From Ascidia mentula (lineage: Eukaryota > Chordata > Ascidiacea > Phlebobranchia > Ascidiidae): 64,000 nucleotides of DNA. Where the stretch lies: assembly GCA_947561715.1 (NCBI GenBank), contig OX387202.1, forward strand, positions 12,971,001 to 13,035,000. The letters run 5' to 3'. Numbering within the stretch: the first letter of the stretch is position 1; every line of letters starts with the position of its first letter. Below are positions 11,833 through 23,250 of this stretch, piece after piece. The notes beneath the pieces were generated by a model, which searched no databases, was not told the origin of the DNA, and worked only from the letters and a program-made list of their open reading frames with translations. The position numbers and the translations under genes were made by a program.

Positions 11833-14655
11833 TTATAGTTTGTGCTTCACTGGTAGTTGCTTGTAACAGAGAACAGCGCCAGTGTGCGACGCTGCAATAT
11901 TCTTGAAAATGCGTTCACCGCTCACTGGATCTTCATAATCCTTGTACAAAACTTTGTCGTAAAATTTAAACCCGCACTTTATTGCTGTCGATCTTGAATT
12001 GTCGGAGTTTGCAACCAGCACCAACATCGTGCAATTGTCTTCAATGGCCATTTTCTCGCTTCTGTTGAAACAAGTCATTGTTGTCTAATGCAAAACACAA
12101 TGGGTGAATGAGGCGATGGGAAGAATATGGCTGTAACTTACCTAATACTACCTATGACTGCGTTGGAACTATATGATGTTGTATTACTATATTCATCTTT
12201 AGTGAACATAAAAACTTCCAGAAATAAGGTGTTGAAATTTCGATGACAAGAAACAATGGAATGAATGGAAAATAGTGATGTTCTCAGTTCCAAATTATCC
12301 GGCCCGGCCGGATCCGGATAGTTATTAATCAAATCGGGCCGGATAATTTGGATCCGGCAGTTTGTTAACACCAATTCAAGCGTTTATTGTACCGGTATGG
12401 CAAAAATGTTTGATTGCTAAACAGAATGCTATGTTAAGTTTAGCTTATCATGAGTGGAACAAATCAACGTGGATATTTATTAATTATGGTATAACACATC
12501 ACGAAATACCTTAATAACAAACAACCGAAAAATCGGTAGTCGGCGAGTATGACAGCTGGGTCCCCAAAACGAGTAATTTGCGAAATGTTTGTCTGTTTTT
12601 AGGACAAAAATTGCATTGCCAACTATCCGGTTACATTAAGAAGTATATCCGACAGGGTACGGGTATTGATAATTGGTCAATATTTGGCCGGGTACCCGGA
12701 TCCGGCCTAAGACATCACTAATAGAAAATAATCCCATTTGCGGTATTTTTGAATTTGGGGGCCTCTCATCTTTACCTTCAAACCAACTAAGACTAAATAG
12801 TTTGCAAAAACATTAACGAACAAACGGTAAGTTATGAGAAATATACCTTTTTGTTAATGCGGTAGAGAATCCCAATCTCTGGTACTTAGGAAGAACAATG
12901 CAAGTTTCCAAAAGACGGTATCGTTGATTCAAAACAATTTGTGCCACTTCTTTTTCCATAAATTCATCAAACTGTGCATTTTTGTCATATTTAAAAGTTG
13001 ATTCAGTTCAGTATTGGCCAATTAAATTTGTTTGAAGTGGTTGGGCAGGTTGAGATTCTCTCTTGTAGTAGTAGTAGTACAATCTGAACTATATTAACAT
13101 ATCCCAACTTTTAAACACACACAAACAATCGCCCCCTGCTTGGTCTCTCTTGCAGTAGAATATAATCTTGCTGCAACGCCATGATCAATTTGAACCGACA
13201 GAGTTGACTGATTAAATTTTTCTGTTATTTTAACAAAAAAACTTAATCATCATTTTTACAACACAAAACATGTATGAGCGACAGCAGAAAAAACAAGAAG
13301 AGAGCAATTTTTTTTGTGTGTTTCAAATTCCCCGCCATGAAAACAATTTGTCATTATTTTTTTTCCTGGCAAGAGGGTCGAACGCCTATTTTCCCCAACC
13401 CCACTCTGCGGACGCCCATGGACACAACCCCAAAACAAAACTTTGCGCCTTAATGGTAAATGTTTTTTCTACAACGAAATTTTCGACATAGAATGTTTAA
13501 AACTTTACCGTGGCCAATTTATTCAGTGCTGGTGTACTTTCATCCAATCCAAGGTCGTCGGGAGCTATGATTTCTACCCCGTCAGAAACAAATACACACG
13601 CACACAGCTCATCCGATTCTGTCTCGAATATACCCCATGATAAACCCTGTGGAACGACTTTCTGCAAAATATGGCAGACGACCGTTAAGAATTCTCTAAG
13701 TTTTAAAGCGTTCTCGTGGTTCGACAGTACCTGGACACGCCACAAAGCAATCAGTAATACAAGGGTTTCAATATTGTAGCTAGAGCAGTTTTGTTGCCGT
13801 TTTAAACAAGTCATTCTTTGGTGAGATATTAAGTTTATACAGGTTGTTGTTATTAAAAATTGCTGAAACATGAAGCCAACAATTTGAATTGTGAAGTAAA
13901 TAGAATTGTTAAAATGGACAAATATATATAAGTCTAATGTTCATTTATCTCTATTTTGAAACTTTTTGCCAGAAAATTGCCTTCGCATCTCCACAAAAAA
14001 TGTATTTATGTGCTACAAAAATCATTTTTTTTCTCCACCTAACTTTTTTGTTTGTTCATTTACAACAGTATTGAATAATGTTGGTCATCCGTACAATGAA
14101 GGATTCTGTGTACTGCATTGTTTAACATACGGTTTGATACGGATATTCGTCGGTCTGTGCGTGCGTTCACGCAATACCCACTCTGTATACCGTGGGAAGA
14201 AACTCTACTGAACTACTGAATGACAAACACTATGACAATCATTGTTAGACGAATCTTTATTTTATACTGTAACTTTGTCAACTCTATTGAGTACAATCGT
14301 AAGTAGTCTACGTCTTTAAAAAAAATTACCTTTATTATGGAATGTGAAAATAATATACACAAATCACTTGCTTTATTATATAGGCTAATACTGATGGATT
14401 AAAGCGAGTTCTTTATGAGTAAATTTGTAAATGCTTGTAAAAAAAACAGCTGTTTAGGTTTACTAATTTTTACTTTAAGTTTGAAACAAGCGAAAGCAAA
14501 GTTTATACCATCAAGTAGGCTTGAACAAACTTTTCTTTTTCTCGAGGTGACAATCCGACGCATTTCGAAGTTGGTTCCACCTCCAAATACACCAGTAGTA
14601 TTTTAAGTATATTTGCCTCGTCCTCAGCCGTCAACAGCCGGAGAGTTGTAACCAT
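11833..14655 (-). CDS. GNAT-family N-acetyltransferase, copy 1
   Basis: Exons 14509-14655, 13509-13661, 12847-12971, 11833-12061; 654 nt, 217 aa, intact. The family transfers an acetyl group from acetyl-CoA to an amine; the C-terminal half (DYEDPVSGERIF) looks most like arylalkylamine NAT-like proteins, but the substrate cannot be told. Exon 3 carries the acetyl-CoA loop (LPKYQRLGFSTA, pattern Q-x-x-G-x-A/S); exon 4 carries the beta-bulge and KCGF motif. Differences from the consensus: Met replaces Lys at the end of exon 1, and LNQ replaces QNQ in exon 3. The sequence ACAG/CAAAATG just before the start could be a trans-splice acceptor. Intron 1 (13980-14215) carries a block shared with copies 3 and 4. 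Confidence 0.82.
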
Positions 14656-15129
14656 TTTGCTGTTCTAAGTTTCACCCTTGGGAAATTTAAAGCATTTCGC
14701 CAAAATGTCTGCTGAAGAAGAATCAAGATTGCCTTTATCAGCTCATTTCTATGATATGTTGTTCTTTTTTAACGATATCTATTATTCTTTTCTGTACCTA
14801 ACATAGTTTTTTGAGTGTGCAACGATTTGCGAGCAAAATAGCTTTAATTATGCGTCACCATAGCCAGGCTAACGCTAGCTTAAGCGCAGTTTAGTGTTTT
14901 TAAACTGTGTCCCACGTCGCTAATCATTTCCTTCCTTTCGACCGATTTGCAAGGTCCATGGCCTTCTATTCTCCGTGTTTGCCACGTCAATTGCCATGTA
15001 ACAAGTTAACGTGCCTGCCTTGTGTTTGTTGATTAATTCAGTGAATGTAGTTGGTTTCACACCACTAAACGTAGCGGGGTCTGAACACAAAGAAATAAAT
15101 TTGTTCTGTTAATTTTAAGTAAGTTTCAT

Positions 15130-15307
15130 TGTGCGAAGCTGCAATATTCTTGAAAATACGTTCACCGCTCACTGGATCTTCATAATCCTAGTACAAAACT
15201 TTGTTGTGGAAGTTAAAACCGCATTTTTTGCTGCTGGTCTTGATTTGTCAGAGTTTGCAACCAGCACCAACATCGTGCAATTGTCTTCCATAGCCATTTT
15301 TTCGCTT
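15130..15307 (-). pseudogene. GNAT exon 4 fragment with nonsense codon
   Basis: Matches exon 4 from the splice acceptor (TAG/AAGCGAAAAA) to about two-thirds of the exon, then ends near 15130. The DYEDP region reads GTTTTGTACTAGGATTAT, i.e. an in-frame stop in place of the conserved Lys. An inverted, partly matching fragment is at 22300-22500, also just upstream of a complete copy, so the fragment was there before copies 1 and 3 separated. Confidence 0.8.
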
Positions 15308-15310
15308 CTA

Positions 15311-16742
15311 TTAAAACAGCTTAGTATTTTCAAGTCCCAGTGCAGCATTTAATTTGGTCGAACATATCGACAGATTTGACATGTTACAATAATGTTTATC
15401 TAACAACAACACCATTGAACCTCTATCGGTAACAAAAGATTGTGATATAACGAAATTATCAACAGAGAAGTGTGCGTACCATACGTTGTTGTTGTCCAAT
15501 GCCGCATCAGTCATCACTGGTGTGCCAGTTAAAACACCAGCTAGCGGCGGTTTGCAGGTCGTTGTTGCTGCGAGTCGCCTTGTTTCCAATCACTCGCCCG
15601 GAAACTCCTACGTTGAAGCGAACATTGGCTGAAATCCCACTTACGGTGCCCAACTTCCTGCAACTCTTGCATGGCGTGGCTGTCTGCCGCTGATTAGACG
15701 TATTATTGTTGTAGGCTTCCGAAGCACTTAGCAAATCCACAGCTTCTTGGACTTTGGGTTTTTCACTAGCAAACTACTTTGCAAATGAGGCTTATCGCAG
15801 CGGGCGATAAATCGTTAAACTAAAAGTTCTTCTTCACATGTATCTGGCTCTTGTGGATTTCCCTGTTCAAGTAAATGTCTTAATCGTTTGCCAAATTCGT
15901 CAGGTTTTCTCACTGCCGCGTGAAACAAGCTTCTTGCTCGTGGCGAATTTGTATGCGGAAAATTATTGTCGAAAGCGACACAAAGATCCTCATAGCAACT
16001 CTGTGGCTATTAGGTCTTGTATTAAGAATGCTGGGCCTCGTAAACAAGCGGAGAGATGAATTCTCGTTTGTATTCCTATCATTGACCATACATAAGTTTT
16101 TAAAATATATTCCAGGACCGTTAGAAAAGAACTCAGTCACGTTAAGATTAGGTTTTGGAAGTCTGTTTCGCATCGAAAACATCTCTTCTAACTCCGAAAC
16201 TCGAGCTTGCAATTCTTCGCCTGTTTAGATTCTCCAATTTTACAGAAATCATTTCCTTTTGTAAGGCACAATGTGTTACGTCCATATTAGAAAATCCCAC
16301 GTTGTCCTGGCGTGCTCGCCAATGTAGCTGATAACTGCTCTCAAAATACTCCTTGCAATAGCTCGCCACTTTATTCAACCACATTCTGACCGATCTTGAT
16401 CATTAGCGCGACACACAGCGACATGCATCATTAGACACATGGACACACATGAATACACACGCATAATGACGCACAAAATCGCTACATAATATATATTTAC
16501 ATATTTAACATACCACCGGCATTGAGATTCTTGGTTGCCCAAGCATTTTTGCTATTACATAACCTTTTGCTGTGTTCACAGCAGTCACTTTTTTACCTTT
16601 AAAAAATATTAGTTGCAATATCCTTTTTCAAAACAGAAAAAAGGAAATGTTTTGTTTGTCGTAAAATAAACAGAAAATGCCAGCGACAAATACTAAATAT
16701 TATTTTTTTGTCAAGGTGGTTGCAACAATATGCGTTGGTCTA
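15311..16742. other. Unrecognised intergenic block
   Basis: Several overlapping short open frames occur on minus (15311-15589, 15507-15740, 15910-16212, 16148-16384). Their composition is coding-like in places, but I see no family motif and no second copy in the window. An old retroelement fragment is one possibility; I cannot support it. Confidence 0.3.
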
Positions 16743-19596
16743 TTATAGTTTGTGCTTCACTGGTAGTTGTTTATAACAGAGAACAGCGCCAGCGTGCGAA
16801 GCTGCAATATTCTTGAAAATACGTTCACCGCTCACTGGATCTTCATAATCCTTGTACAAAACTTTGTTGTAAAATTTAAAACCGCACTTTTTTGCTGTAA
16901 ATCTTGATTTGTCAGAGTTTGCAACCAGCACCAACATCGTGCAATTGTCTTCAATGGCCATTTCCTCGCTTCTGTTTAAACATGTTATTATTGCTTAATG
17001 TAAAACATAATGGGTCAAAGAGGCGATGGGAAGAATATGCCTGTAACTTTAATGATGTCATAATATCTATGACGGAGTCAGCAACAAATTATCCGGATAA
17101 AACATTTGAAAAAAGTTCTCAAATTACTTGCAATCTAATTCGAAATTCGTCCAATTAGGCGAAGATCCGGATATACCGAATCCGAAATAACCGAGATTTA
17201 CTGTATTATTTAAATTAGACTGATCGTCTTTTATTCAAACTGTTTATTGTGGTAAACGCACCGACATTGTTGTCAGCTTTTAGCTTTAAATCAACTAAGC
17301 TTACAAACATTAAATTTACAAAAAATAATTAACCAACAAACAGTTAATTATTAGAAATATACCTTTTTACTAATGCGGTAGCGAATCCAAATCTCTGGTA
17401 CTGAGGAAGAACAATGCCAGTTTCCAAGCAACGGTATCGTTGATTCTGAACAATTTGTGGCACTTCTTTTTCCATAAATTCATCAAACTGTGCATTTTTA
17501 TCGTAAATAAGATTTGATTCAGTTCAGTATTGGTTAATTAAATTTGCTTGGTTGGACAGATTGGAACAAGAATCCCTCTTGTATAATATACGAATTTTGT
17601 TGTGAGATCACGTACAATTCGGACTGACGGAGTTTGCTAATTTAATTGAATTTATTTTATTTTGAAATTGTATTGTGGTTATAATCATAGCAGAGTTGTC
17701 GGTCAGGTCAGCTCCTTATATTGATGGAGCTCTACCAATCGCGTCAGTCAAACTGATGATGACAAAAGTTTTTGTCGAAACGTCTTTAACATGACAGTGT
17801 TAATAGCAATATGGGCCAGTCTATTTATACATAGCAGAGTTGTTTTGTTGTTGTTTGATTAAACGAAAAAAATTACCATTTTTCTGAAAGAAAAGCATAT
17901 GCATGAGCGCCAGCAGAAAAAAATCATAGGTTAAAAATATTTTTTTCTATGTTTTGTGTTGTGTTTCCAACTCCCTGCCCTGAAAACAATGGGCTAATTT
18001 TTGGTTTTCCAGGTGCGGACACCAAAAAAGCAACCCAAAAGATATAAGATATTCTTGCGTCAGTCATGACTGCCAACATCTAGGCCTATATTCGACGTAG
18101 AATGTTTAAAACTTTACCGTGACCAATTTATTCAGTGCTGGAGTACTTTCATCCAATCCAAGGTCGCCGGGAACTATGAATTCTACCCCGTCAAAAACAA
18201 AAATACACGCACACAGCTCATCCGATTCTGTCTCGAATATACCCAATGATAAACCTTGCGGAACGACGTTCTGTAAAAAAGGAGTAAAAAAGGAGTACTT
18301 GTAACGGCAATTTTAATATTTATATCATTGAACCTCTCTAGGCATTGGGAATTTCAGTGTCATTGTAATTTACTTGAACTATTCGATTGGTTCGGATTGT
18401 TGTTCAAAATTTATCAAGCAATTAATTGATGTGAATTTCGGATAAAACAAATTCATTAAAATGGACATACAAGAAGTAAGGTTTAGCTTTCCTCATTTCG
18501 AAATTTATTGCTGGAAAGTTGACGTAGCAGCCCCACTAGAGTTGTACTGTGCTGTTTATACCTTTTTTAACAGCAGTCATTTTTTTCCTTTTCGATAACA
18601 TCGGTCCTCTCGCCCCATGAGCTACAGGCAGTAACTATATTGTTTTTCGTACAGGGCAGCTAAACAATATATGAGAGCAATTAAGCCTTCACCTGGCTGT
18701 TCGGCGATCAAGATCGTGACTGTAGTCACCCAGCTGTACTAATGAGACCTAATGGGTGAAACAGTGGATCTGAAGGTTTGCACTCTTGCTGTTAAATTAG
18801 ATTTCAAGTGTTAAGATGCGCAGCTTGCACAATTCCGACATCTAAATAAATCATTCGTGACAAAGCCAGGTTTGGAACGAATGTGAGTGTATACGATCCG
18901 TTTCAGTCCGTATGAGAAAACGCGCGTAAAAAATCGATCTAACCCCTCGCGATGGCGTTCCTATGCACGATGCAAAACGTCCGAAACTACGTGCAATAAA
19001 CGCAAGGCCATAGGACGACCATGTCCAGTTTGTGGAGCTGTATTTTCCGCAGTTGCCCGCAGACACCAACCACCGTGCGCAACCAAGCGTAATGCCGTAT
19101 TATAAGAGATTCTGTTTGCAGTGTCTTTCAACGGATGGTTCGAAATTAATGATCCTTTTCCTGTATATTGTCAGCTTTCTGTTGCCCTTTTTTGTTCGTT
19201 AAAGCGCACTTGATGATATCGTTGAACGAGCTTGATATTATTACAGGATTAACCTATATTAACGCTATGATCTTACAGTGAATCCAGGACTAAGATTGAA
19301 ATACACTGCCACTGTCTCATTTTATTTACTTTTTATGTTTTGTAACGCTATTTCCTAATTCCTATGTACGTTTTACGTCAATAAAATAACAACTGGTTGG
19401 ATTTATTGTTCTAAGCCGCTTTCAAAATAAGCACCTGTAATGTATATACCTTCAAGTAGGCTTGAATAAACTTTTCTTTTTCCCGAGTTGACAATCCGAC
19501 GCATTTCGAAGTTGGTTCCACTTCCAAATACACCAGTAGTATTTTCCGTATATTCGCCTCGTCCTTAGCCGTCAACAGTCGGAGACTTATCACCAT
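16743..19596 (-). CDS. GNAT-family N-acetyltransferase, copy 2
   Basis: Exons 19450-19596, 18118-18270, 17363-17487, 16743-16971; 217 aa, no stop or frameshift. Exon 1 starts MVISLRLLTAKDEAN; exon 2 has two changes (NVVPQG and LSLGIF for LSWGIF) and ends LVT; exon 3 has LPQYQRFGFATA (acetyl-CoA loop); exon 4 has VANSDKSRFTAKKCGF and ends KQLPVKHKL like all members. ACAG/CAAAATG precedes the start. Intron 1 is long and carries a repeat (about 18600-19150) that recurs in intron 1 of copies 6 and 8 and includes a hammerhead-like core. The upstream flank matches copies 6-8. Confidence 0.82.
18600..19150. repeat. Intron-1 repeat shared by GNAT copies 2, 6 and 8
   Basis: Matches about 50050-50760 (same orientation) and 57600-58420 (inverted); part also at 54720-55020. 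All lie between exons 1 and 2 of a GNAT copy. It contains a degenerate hammerhead-like core (CTAATGA at 18739-18745, GAAA at 18758-18761). Confidence 0.65.
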
Positions 19597-20514
19597 TTTG
19601 CTGTTCTGAGTTCAACCTTCAAATACAAAGCAAACGTGTTAACGAAAAAATAACTGCTTGGCAAGTGCGAGACTGATCACTTCCGGTGTATATCACGTTC
19701 CACACATGACTCTAACACGCATACTCTGCATTATCTTATTCCGTGTAAGCTTTCTGGCTATATCAGAACCAAAAAATGTGGCATTTACACCTATTTCGAG
19801 TATAACTAATGCGCCAACAACACAAGTTCCACAAAAGCTTGCATTGACCAAGTTCATATCTGTGTGCATCTGCTAATTACAGCATTCATGCGTTACCCCT
19901 ACGCGCCTGATGATCAAGCAGTAAACAGCTATTACTTGCGAATCCAAGAGTAAATTATATTTTCTTGTGTTTGCAAACTTTGCCAGTTCCATGTAATCAT
20001 ATAGGTGAAATACAGTAGGGGACTATTTAATTTTTATGTAATGAAATACATTTAATCAAAATCCATAGCCTATGCACCTCAAACATCATACTCCATGTCA
20101 ACCCCATCTCCTTTCAAGCCCTTGGCCCATTTGACCAAGTTGGCTCTGCGCGTGTAAAAGGCCCCGCCTAACTTTACCGTAACATGTGTTATTTCACTCA
20201 AAATAAACCGAAATAGCAAGTTAGGTTTGGTTATACTCAGGAGACTTGGCAAAGTTCCTTATCATGACGCAATATTTGAACGTCTGATGCCAAATATCCA
20301 TATGCGATACCTACCAGTCTAACATGCGATACCGACCAAAAGCTTGCAAAGGCACGGTGTATTTAAAAACACCAGAAGAAACGATGAACGTAGTTTCTGA
20401 TCATTTCAACTTCGTATGACATGGACTAACCCTAATTATGGTTCTTTTGTTTTACACGAAACATCTGTATTGCTATTGTAACGGAATTGTTTCGGGAATT
20501 GAGTTTAGTCAGAA

Positions 20515-20945
20515 TTTGACCCTAACCACCAAACACAACCCTGAACCTCAGTTATGATCCCTTCCTCAAAGCTGCCTTACTAATTTGGAAAAGGCCACGG
20601 ACCAAGCAATAACGGCTCACCCTTAGGCGATAGTACCAAACATTGGTTTCACTAAATGAGCGTCTTGTTAATAAAACGTGAACCAATCAGCGAACGGCAC
20701 GTAAATGGCGCGTTACAGAAAGTGGCAAACATAGAAAAAGACTGCAGAGTGGAAATAAACATAAAGGTGAATTTGAACGTAAGTGCAGGAAACCGATGTA
20801 AGCAAAGGAATGGTGCGGTGCGTTGTGCGCATATTAATAAAGTTTGTTTGAAATAAACAAGACAGATAATAAAGGAAAGCACAAGAAATGTTTTAGTACA
20901 ATATGTTGTTTTCACCACATTCCCCCCAACCTAAAGAATGGCCCA
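20515..20945. repeat. Repeat in the 5' flank of GNAT copies
   Basis: Matches 51995-52420 and 56155-56590. Landmarks are ACCACCAAACACAACCCT, then GTGAACCAATCAGCGAACG, GAAAAAGACT and AATAAAGTTTGT. Frames differ between copies (stops and indels), so it is not a conserved gene. It is either a dispersed element carried along by the duplications or shared promoter-distal sequence. Confidence 0.6.
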
Positions 20946-21029
20946 CTCCGTTTGGACTACGTTTCCTTTTTTTTAAAAAAAAACGCTCATTCCACTCGGG
21001 TGAATTTCAGACGGCTCGTGGTGGGCTAC

Positions 21030-21135
21030 CGTACCTCGAACGGCCAACATGAATCACGTTACGGACGACTGAGCACACCCAACAGACCCGATCTACATAC
21101 GGCGCATGGGCTGCTAAAACCAGTATGTAAATGGG
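21030..21135 (+). pseudogene. Discoidin (F5/8C) exon fragment
   Basis: GHESRYGRLSTPNRPDLH followed by ACCAGTATGTAAAT matches the first discoidin exon at 46070-46147 and its splice donor. Only this piece is present, so it is a relic. Confidence 0.6.
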
Positions 21136-21248
21136 AAACATTCCAATTACTGTTTTGACAAGTGAGAATTTTAATCGTTAAAATTTAGATGATTCAAACC
21201 AATCGATTCAAGTTGCTCAAAAAATCAACAAACGGATTTAAGTTGCAA

Positions 21249-21308
21249 AGCTGCAGACAGGGTGTGTACACGCACTGTTTCGACCTGTAAGGTCTCATCA
21301 GTGCAGCT
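21249..21308 (-). ncRNA. Type I hammerhead ribozyme
   Basis: On the minus strand: stem I AGCTGCA, core CTGATGA (rc of 21295-21301), stem II GACCT-TAC-AGGTC, core GAAA, stem III CAG...CTG with an extended imperfect hairpin, then the cleavage triplet GTC and stem I closing strand TGCAGCT. Every invariant core position is present. Predicted cleavage is between 21256 and 21255. It belongs to a short repeated element. Hammerheads of this type are known from retrozymes and Penelope-like elements; activity here is inferred. Confidence 0.75.
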
Positions 21309-21535
21309 GTTGAGTGGCACTGTGCTAGCTTTCACACTAGCAGGCACACTAATCTCCACTTTGTGGTACCTTTCGGTCAACTTCGATTTGCAGGGTACCC
21401 TATACTAGGTACCGAACAACAGAGACGACGAACCACTGTGGAGCGCACTATGGCCAAACGGAACTGCTTGGTAACCGATAGTGCAAAAGGCAAAAAACAC
21501 CAATGTAATATATGTGCAAAAAAAGCCATAATATT

Positions 21536-21712
21536 GCAAAGCTGCAGACAGGGTGTGTAAACGCACAGTTTCGACCTGTAAGGTCTCATGCCTGCTAGTG
21601 TGAAAGCTAGCACAGTGCCACTCAACAGCTGCACTGATGAGACCTTACAGGTCGAAACAGTGCGTGTACACATCCTGTCTGCAGCTTTGCAATATTATGG
21701 CTTTTTTTGCAC
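21536..21712. mobile_element. Fold-back element carrying a hammerhead
   Basis: The left arm (GCAAAGCTGCAGACAGGGTG onward) is repeated inverted as the right arm ending CTGTCTGCAGCTTTGC. The loop (21589-21637) is the inverse of 21299-21348. The left arm stops before the core CTG, so only the right arm forms a complete ribozyme. Confidence 0.7.
21627..21686 (+). ncRNA. Type I hammerhead ribozyme
   Basis: Stem I AGCTGCA (21627-21633), core CTGATGA (21634-21640), stem II GACCT/AGGTC with loop TAC (21641-21653), core GAAA (21654-21657), stem III CAG (21658-21660) pairing with CTG (21675-21677), cleavage triplet GTC ending at 21679, stem I closing strand TGCAGCT (21680-21686). All invariant bases are present. 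It differs from the minus-strand ribozyme at 21249-21308 only in the stem III loop. Confidence 0.78.
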
Positions 21713-21799
21713 ATATATTACATTGGGATTTAAGTTGATTTGGCACCTGTAGAGTGGTTTTACACGATGCAAAATTTGGTATGTTGGTCATTTCGATTT

Positions 21800-22530
21800 C
21801 AATAGGAACTACACAATGGTGCGAAGCGAAAAAAAGTGCCACAAATTGTTCAGAATCGACGATACCGTCACTTGGAAACTTAAATTGTCTTTCCCCAGTA
21901 TCAGAGATTGAGGTATATTTATCATAACCTACTGTTTGTTGCTTAATGATTTTGGGCAATTTAATGCTTGTAAACTTAGTTGGTTTAGAGCTAAAAGCTG
22001 ACAACGATATCCGTGCGTTTATCACCGTAAAAACAAACAGTTTGGATAAAAGACGACCAGTCTATTTGAAACGATGAATAAAGTAAACTTCGGTTATTTC
22101 TGATTCGGTGAATCCGGATCTTCGCCAAATTGGACGAATTTGGAATTAGGTTGCATGTAGTTCGTGATCTTTCTTTTGAATGTTTTATCCGTCATGCTGA
22201 CGCCGTCATAGATATTATGACACCAGTAAACTTACGGCCACGTTCTTTCCATCGACTCATTGACATATAAGGTTTTACATCAAGCAATAATAAACTGTTT
22301 TAACAGAAGCGAAGAAATGGCTATTGAAGACAATTGTACGATGTGGTGCTCGTTGCAAACTCTGGAAAATCAAGATCAACAGCAAAAAAAGTGCGGTTTT
22401 AAATTTGACAACAAAGTTTTGTACAAAGATTATGAAGATCCAGTGAGCGGTGAACGAATTTTGCAGAATATTGCAGCTTCGCACACTGGCGCTGTTCTCT
22501 GTTTGTGTGTAACGAGGGAACTGAAGATGC
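21800..22530 (+). pseudogene. GNAT exon 3 + exon 4 pseudogene
   Basis: About 21806-21910 is exon 3 (AAGTGCCACAAATTGTTCAG) with a stop (ACTTAAATTG for ACTTGCATTG) and loss of the coenzyme loop before the donor. About 22306-22500 is exon 4: a one-base deletion after ACGATG shifts the frame, and a one-base insertion in the A-run before TGCGG restores it. The conserved end (KQLPVKHKL) is replaced by unrelated sequence after GAVLC. Confidence 0.8.
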
Positions 22531-23250
22531 ACACAGGGAGAAATATATTCGAAACAACAGCCAGGCTGATCCTGTTGTCAAACACTGGGGCGCTATGTGC
22601 ATATTACCATTACGGAATTAGGTTACAGAGCGATCTCTAGGCCAGCATTTGCAGTTTTTGGTTCAGATCACAATTTTTCAACATTTAAACTCTACTAGAA
22701 ATCATAATATATATGAAATTAAACTGCATTTGTGTTTCTTATCCGTAAATATCACGTATTGTTTAACATATCCTATGTGATATTTCCAGCCTTGTGTTGT
22801 ATTTTGAAACTCAACGGTAGGTGAAACTAACAAATTTATATCTTTGTGTTTAGACTCCGCTACGTTTAGTTGTGTGAAACCTACTACAGTCACTGAATCA
22901 ACAAACAAACACAAGGCAGGCACCATGCGCGGACCTTGCAAATCGATCGAAAGGAAGGAAATGTGTAGCGACGTGGGACACAGTTCAAAAAGACTAAACT
23001 GCGCTTATGCTAGTGTTAGCCGGGTCATGCTGGCTATGGTGACGTATAATTATTTTGCACGCAAATCGTTGCTCACTCAAAAAACTATGTTAGGTAATAC
23101 AGAAAAGTATAATAGACATCGTTAAAATAAGCACATATTATAGAAATGAGCTTATAAAGGCAATCTTGGCTCTTCTTCAGCAGTCAGTTGTTTGTTGACA
23201 TTTTCGCGAAATGCTTTATATTTCCCAAGGATGAAACTTAGATCAACAAA

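Noticed and set aside
13497..13871. 124-residue minus frame as a separate gene
   Set aside because: Its C-terminal half is GNAT exon 2 (13509-13661); the rest runs into intron 1 past a good splice acceptor.
15311..16384. BEL/Pao or other retroelement gag/protease
   Set aside because: A few residues suggest it, but no catalytic or zinc-knuckle motif can be pointed to.
20656..20856. Open frame ending AHINKVCLK, also at 56327-56518
   Set aside because: Only the last 25 or so residues agree; indels break the frame in the third copy (52130-52340). Treated as a repeat.
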